Of a stretch of DNA of 45,160 nt, positions 44,402 to 45,160 are shown piece after piece. Location of the stretch: assembly GCA_021324515.1 (NCBI GenBank), contig JAJPIY010000081.1:1-45160 (forward strand). The letters are read 5' to 3'. Both the position numbers and the translations under genes were made by a program. The stretch's first letter is position 1. Each line of letters opens with the position of its first letter. The notes beneath the pieces were generated by a model. That model saw nothing but the letters and a program-made list of their open reading frames with translations, did no database searches and was not told the DNA's origin. This stretch comes from Planctomycetota bacterium. GTDB lineage: Bacteria > Planctomycetota > Planctomycetia > Gemmatales > Gemmataceae.

Positions 44402-45142
44402 TCAACAGTACACGAACGGCCCGAACCGATCGCGCAAGCCCTGTTGCTCCGCCGTCCCAATATCATTGCGCTGCAAATCCATACGTACCAGGCGCGGCAA
44501 CGTTGCCGAGGCGATCAAGGTACGCGCCCCAACGGGGGTAATGCGGTTGGCCGTAAGAGTGAGCCGCCTTAGCTGGGAAAGCGTCTCCGATTGGGCCAGC
44601 GCTCGTATTCCTTCATCACCGATCCCATTGAACCACAGATAAAGCGCTTGCAAGCGCGTCCAGGAAGAAGAGGCCAGGGCAGCGACCCCGGCATTGCTGC
44701 TGACGTTCCGGGAAAGATTGAGAGAGAGCAATTCTCGCAGCGTTGGCGCTTCGGCAAGGGCCTTCACTCCGGCGGTGAATATGTGATTGTGTCCCAGGCT
44801 GAGGCGCATCAAGCGCGGCAATGCGGGCCAATCGCGTATCATCAAGGCACCTGTATCGCCCAGAAGGTTGCAGTCCAGACACAGCGTCTCCAGTTGTGGC
44901 AGCAAACGGCCCTGGGCAAGTATGCGCACCACCTCGTGCGTCAGACGATTGCCGCTCAGATTCAATCGCGTCAGGTTCGTCAACGATGAACAGTTTGCCA
45001 GAATGCGCACCGCATCCAGAGTTAAATCTGTACATTCAAGATGTAATTCAGATAAATTCTCCATGAAGGGCGATTCGAGGAAGCGTTGTAAACCGTCGAT
45101 ACCTAAAGGAAAACCCAAATGCAAGCATCGCAGACCTGCCAT
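44402..45142 (-). CDS. Leucine-rich repeat protein, 5' end probably beyond the window
   Basis: Tandem RNase-inhibitor-type LRRs (LTRLNLSGNRLTHEVVRILA, LMRLSLGHNHIFTAGVKALAEA, LQALYLWFNGIGDEGIRALAQS); frame stays open to the window edge upstream of the first ATG. Confidence 0.85.
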   Translation of the reverse strand: MAGLRCLHLGFPLGIDGLQRFLESPFMENLSELHLECTDLTLDAVRILANCSSLTNLTRLNLSGNRLTHEVVRILAQGRLLPQLETLCLDCNLLGDTGALMIRDWPALPRLMRLSLGHNHIFTAGVKALAEAPTLRELLSLNLSRNVSSNAGVAALASSSWTRLQALYLWFNGIGDEGIRALAQSETLSQLRRLTLTANRITPVGARTLIASATLPRLVRMDLQRNDIGTAEQQGLRDRFGPFVYC

Positions 45143-45160
45143 GTACGGTGACTGAATAAC

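Overview
The window is a GC-rich bacterial chromosomal segment whose gene content looks like a planctomycete of the Gemmata type: a Ser/Thr kinase with WD40 repeats, PVC-type CxxCH heme dehydrogenases, giant membrane-anchored proteins and LRR proteins. I call 17 protein genes and one tRNA with anticodon CAU. No CRISPR array, rRNA, integrase or transposase was recognised. About 22 kb (6817-29201) is one co-directional minus-strand run: MFS transporter, APC permease, BNR-propeller protein with two PDZ domains, kinase-WD40-TPR protein, GH2-like non-catalytic protein, a 1183-aa and then a 2492-aa giant membrane protein. To its right are two paralogous heme-dehydrogenase proteins, one fused to a polysaccharide deacetylase, FG-GAP-like repeats and a carbohydrate-binding-like tail. 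These flank an HtrA protease and a YVTN/phosphoesterase protein. The observations most worth following up are: (a) the giant proteins, which seem to contain three copies of one architecture and are co-directional with a kinase; (b) the 1702-aa multi-domain redox/deacetylase fusion; (c) a tRNA placed 11 nt upstream of an arginase-family start codon; (d) a structured intergenic element at 1990-2098; and (e) several families of dispersed GC-rich hairpin repeats, some apparently captured inside coding sequence. All assignments come from reading motifs by eye; no searches were run.
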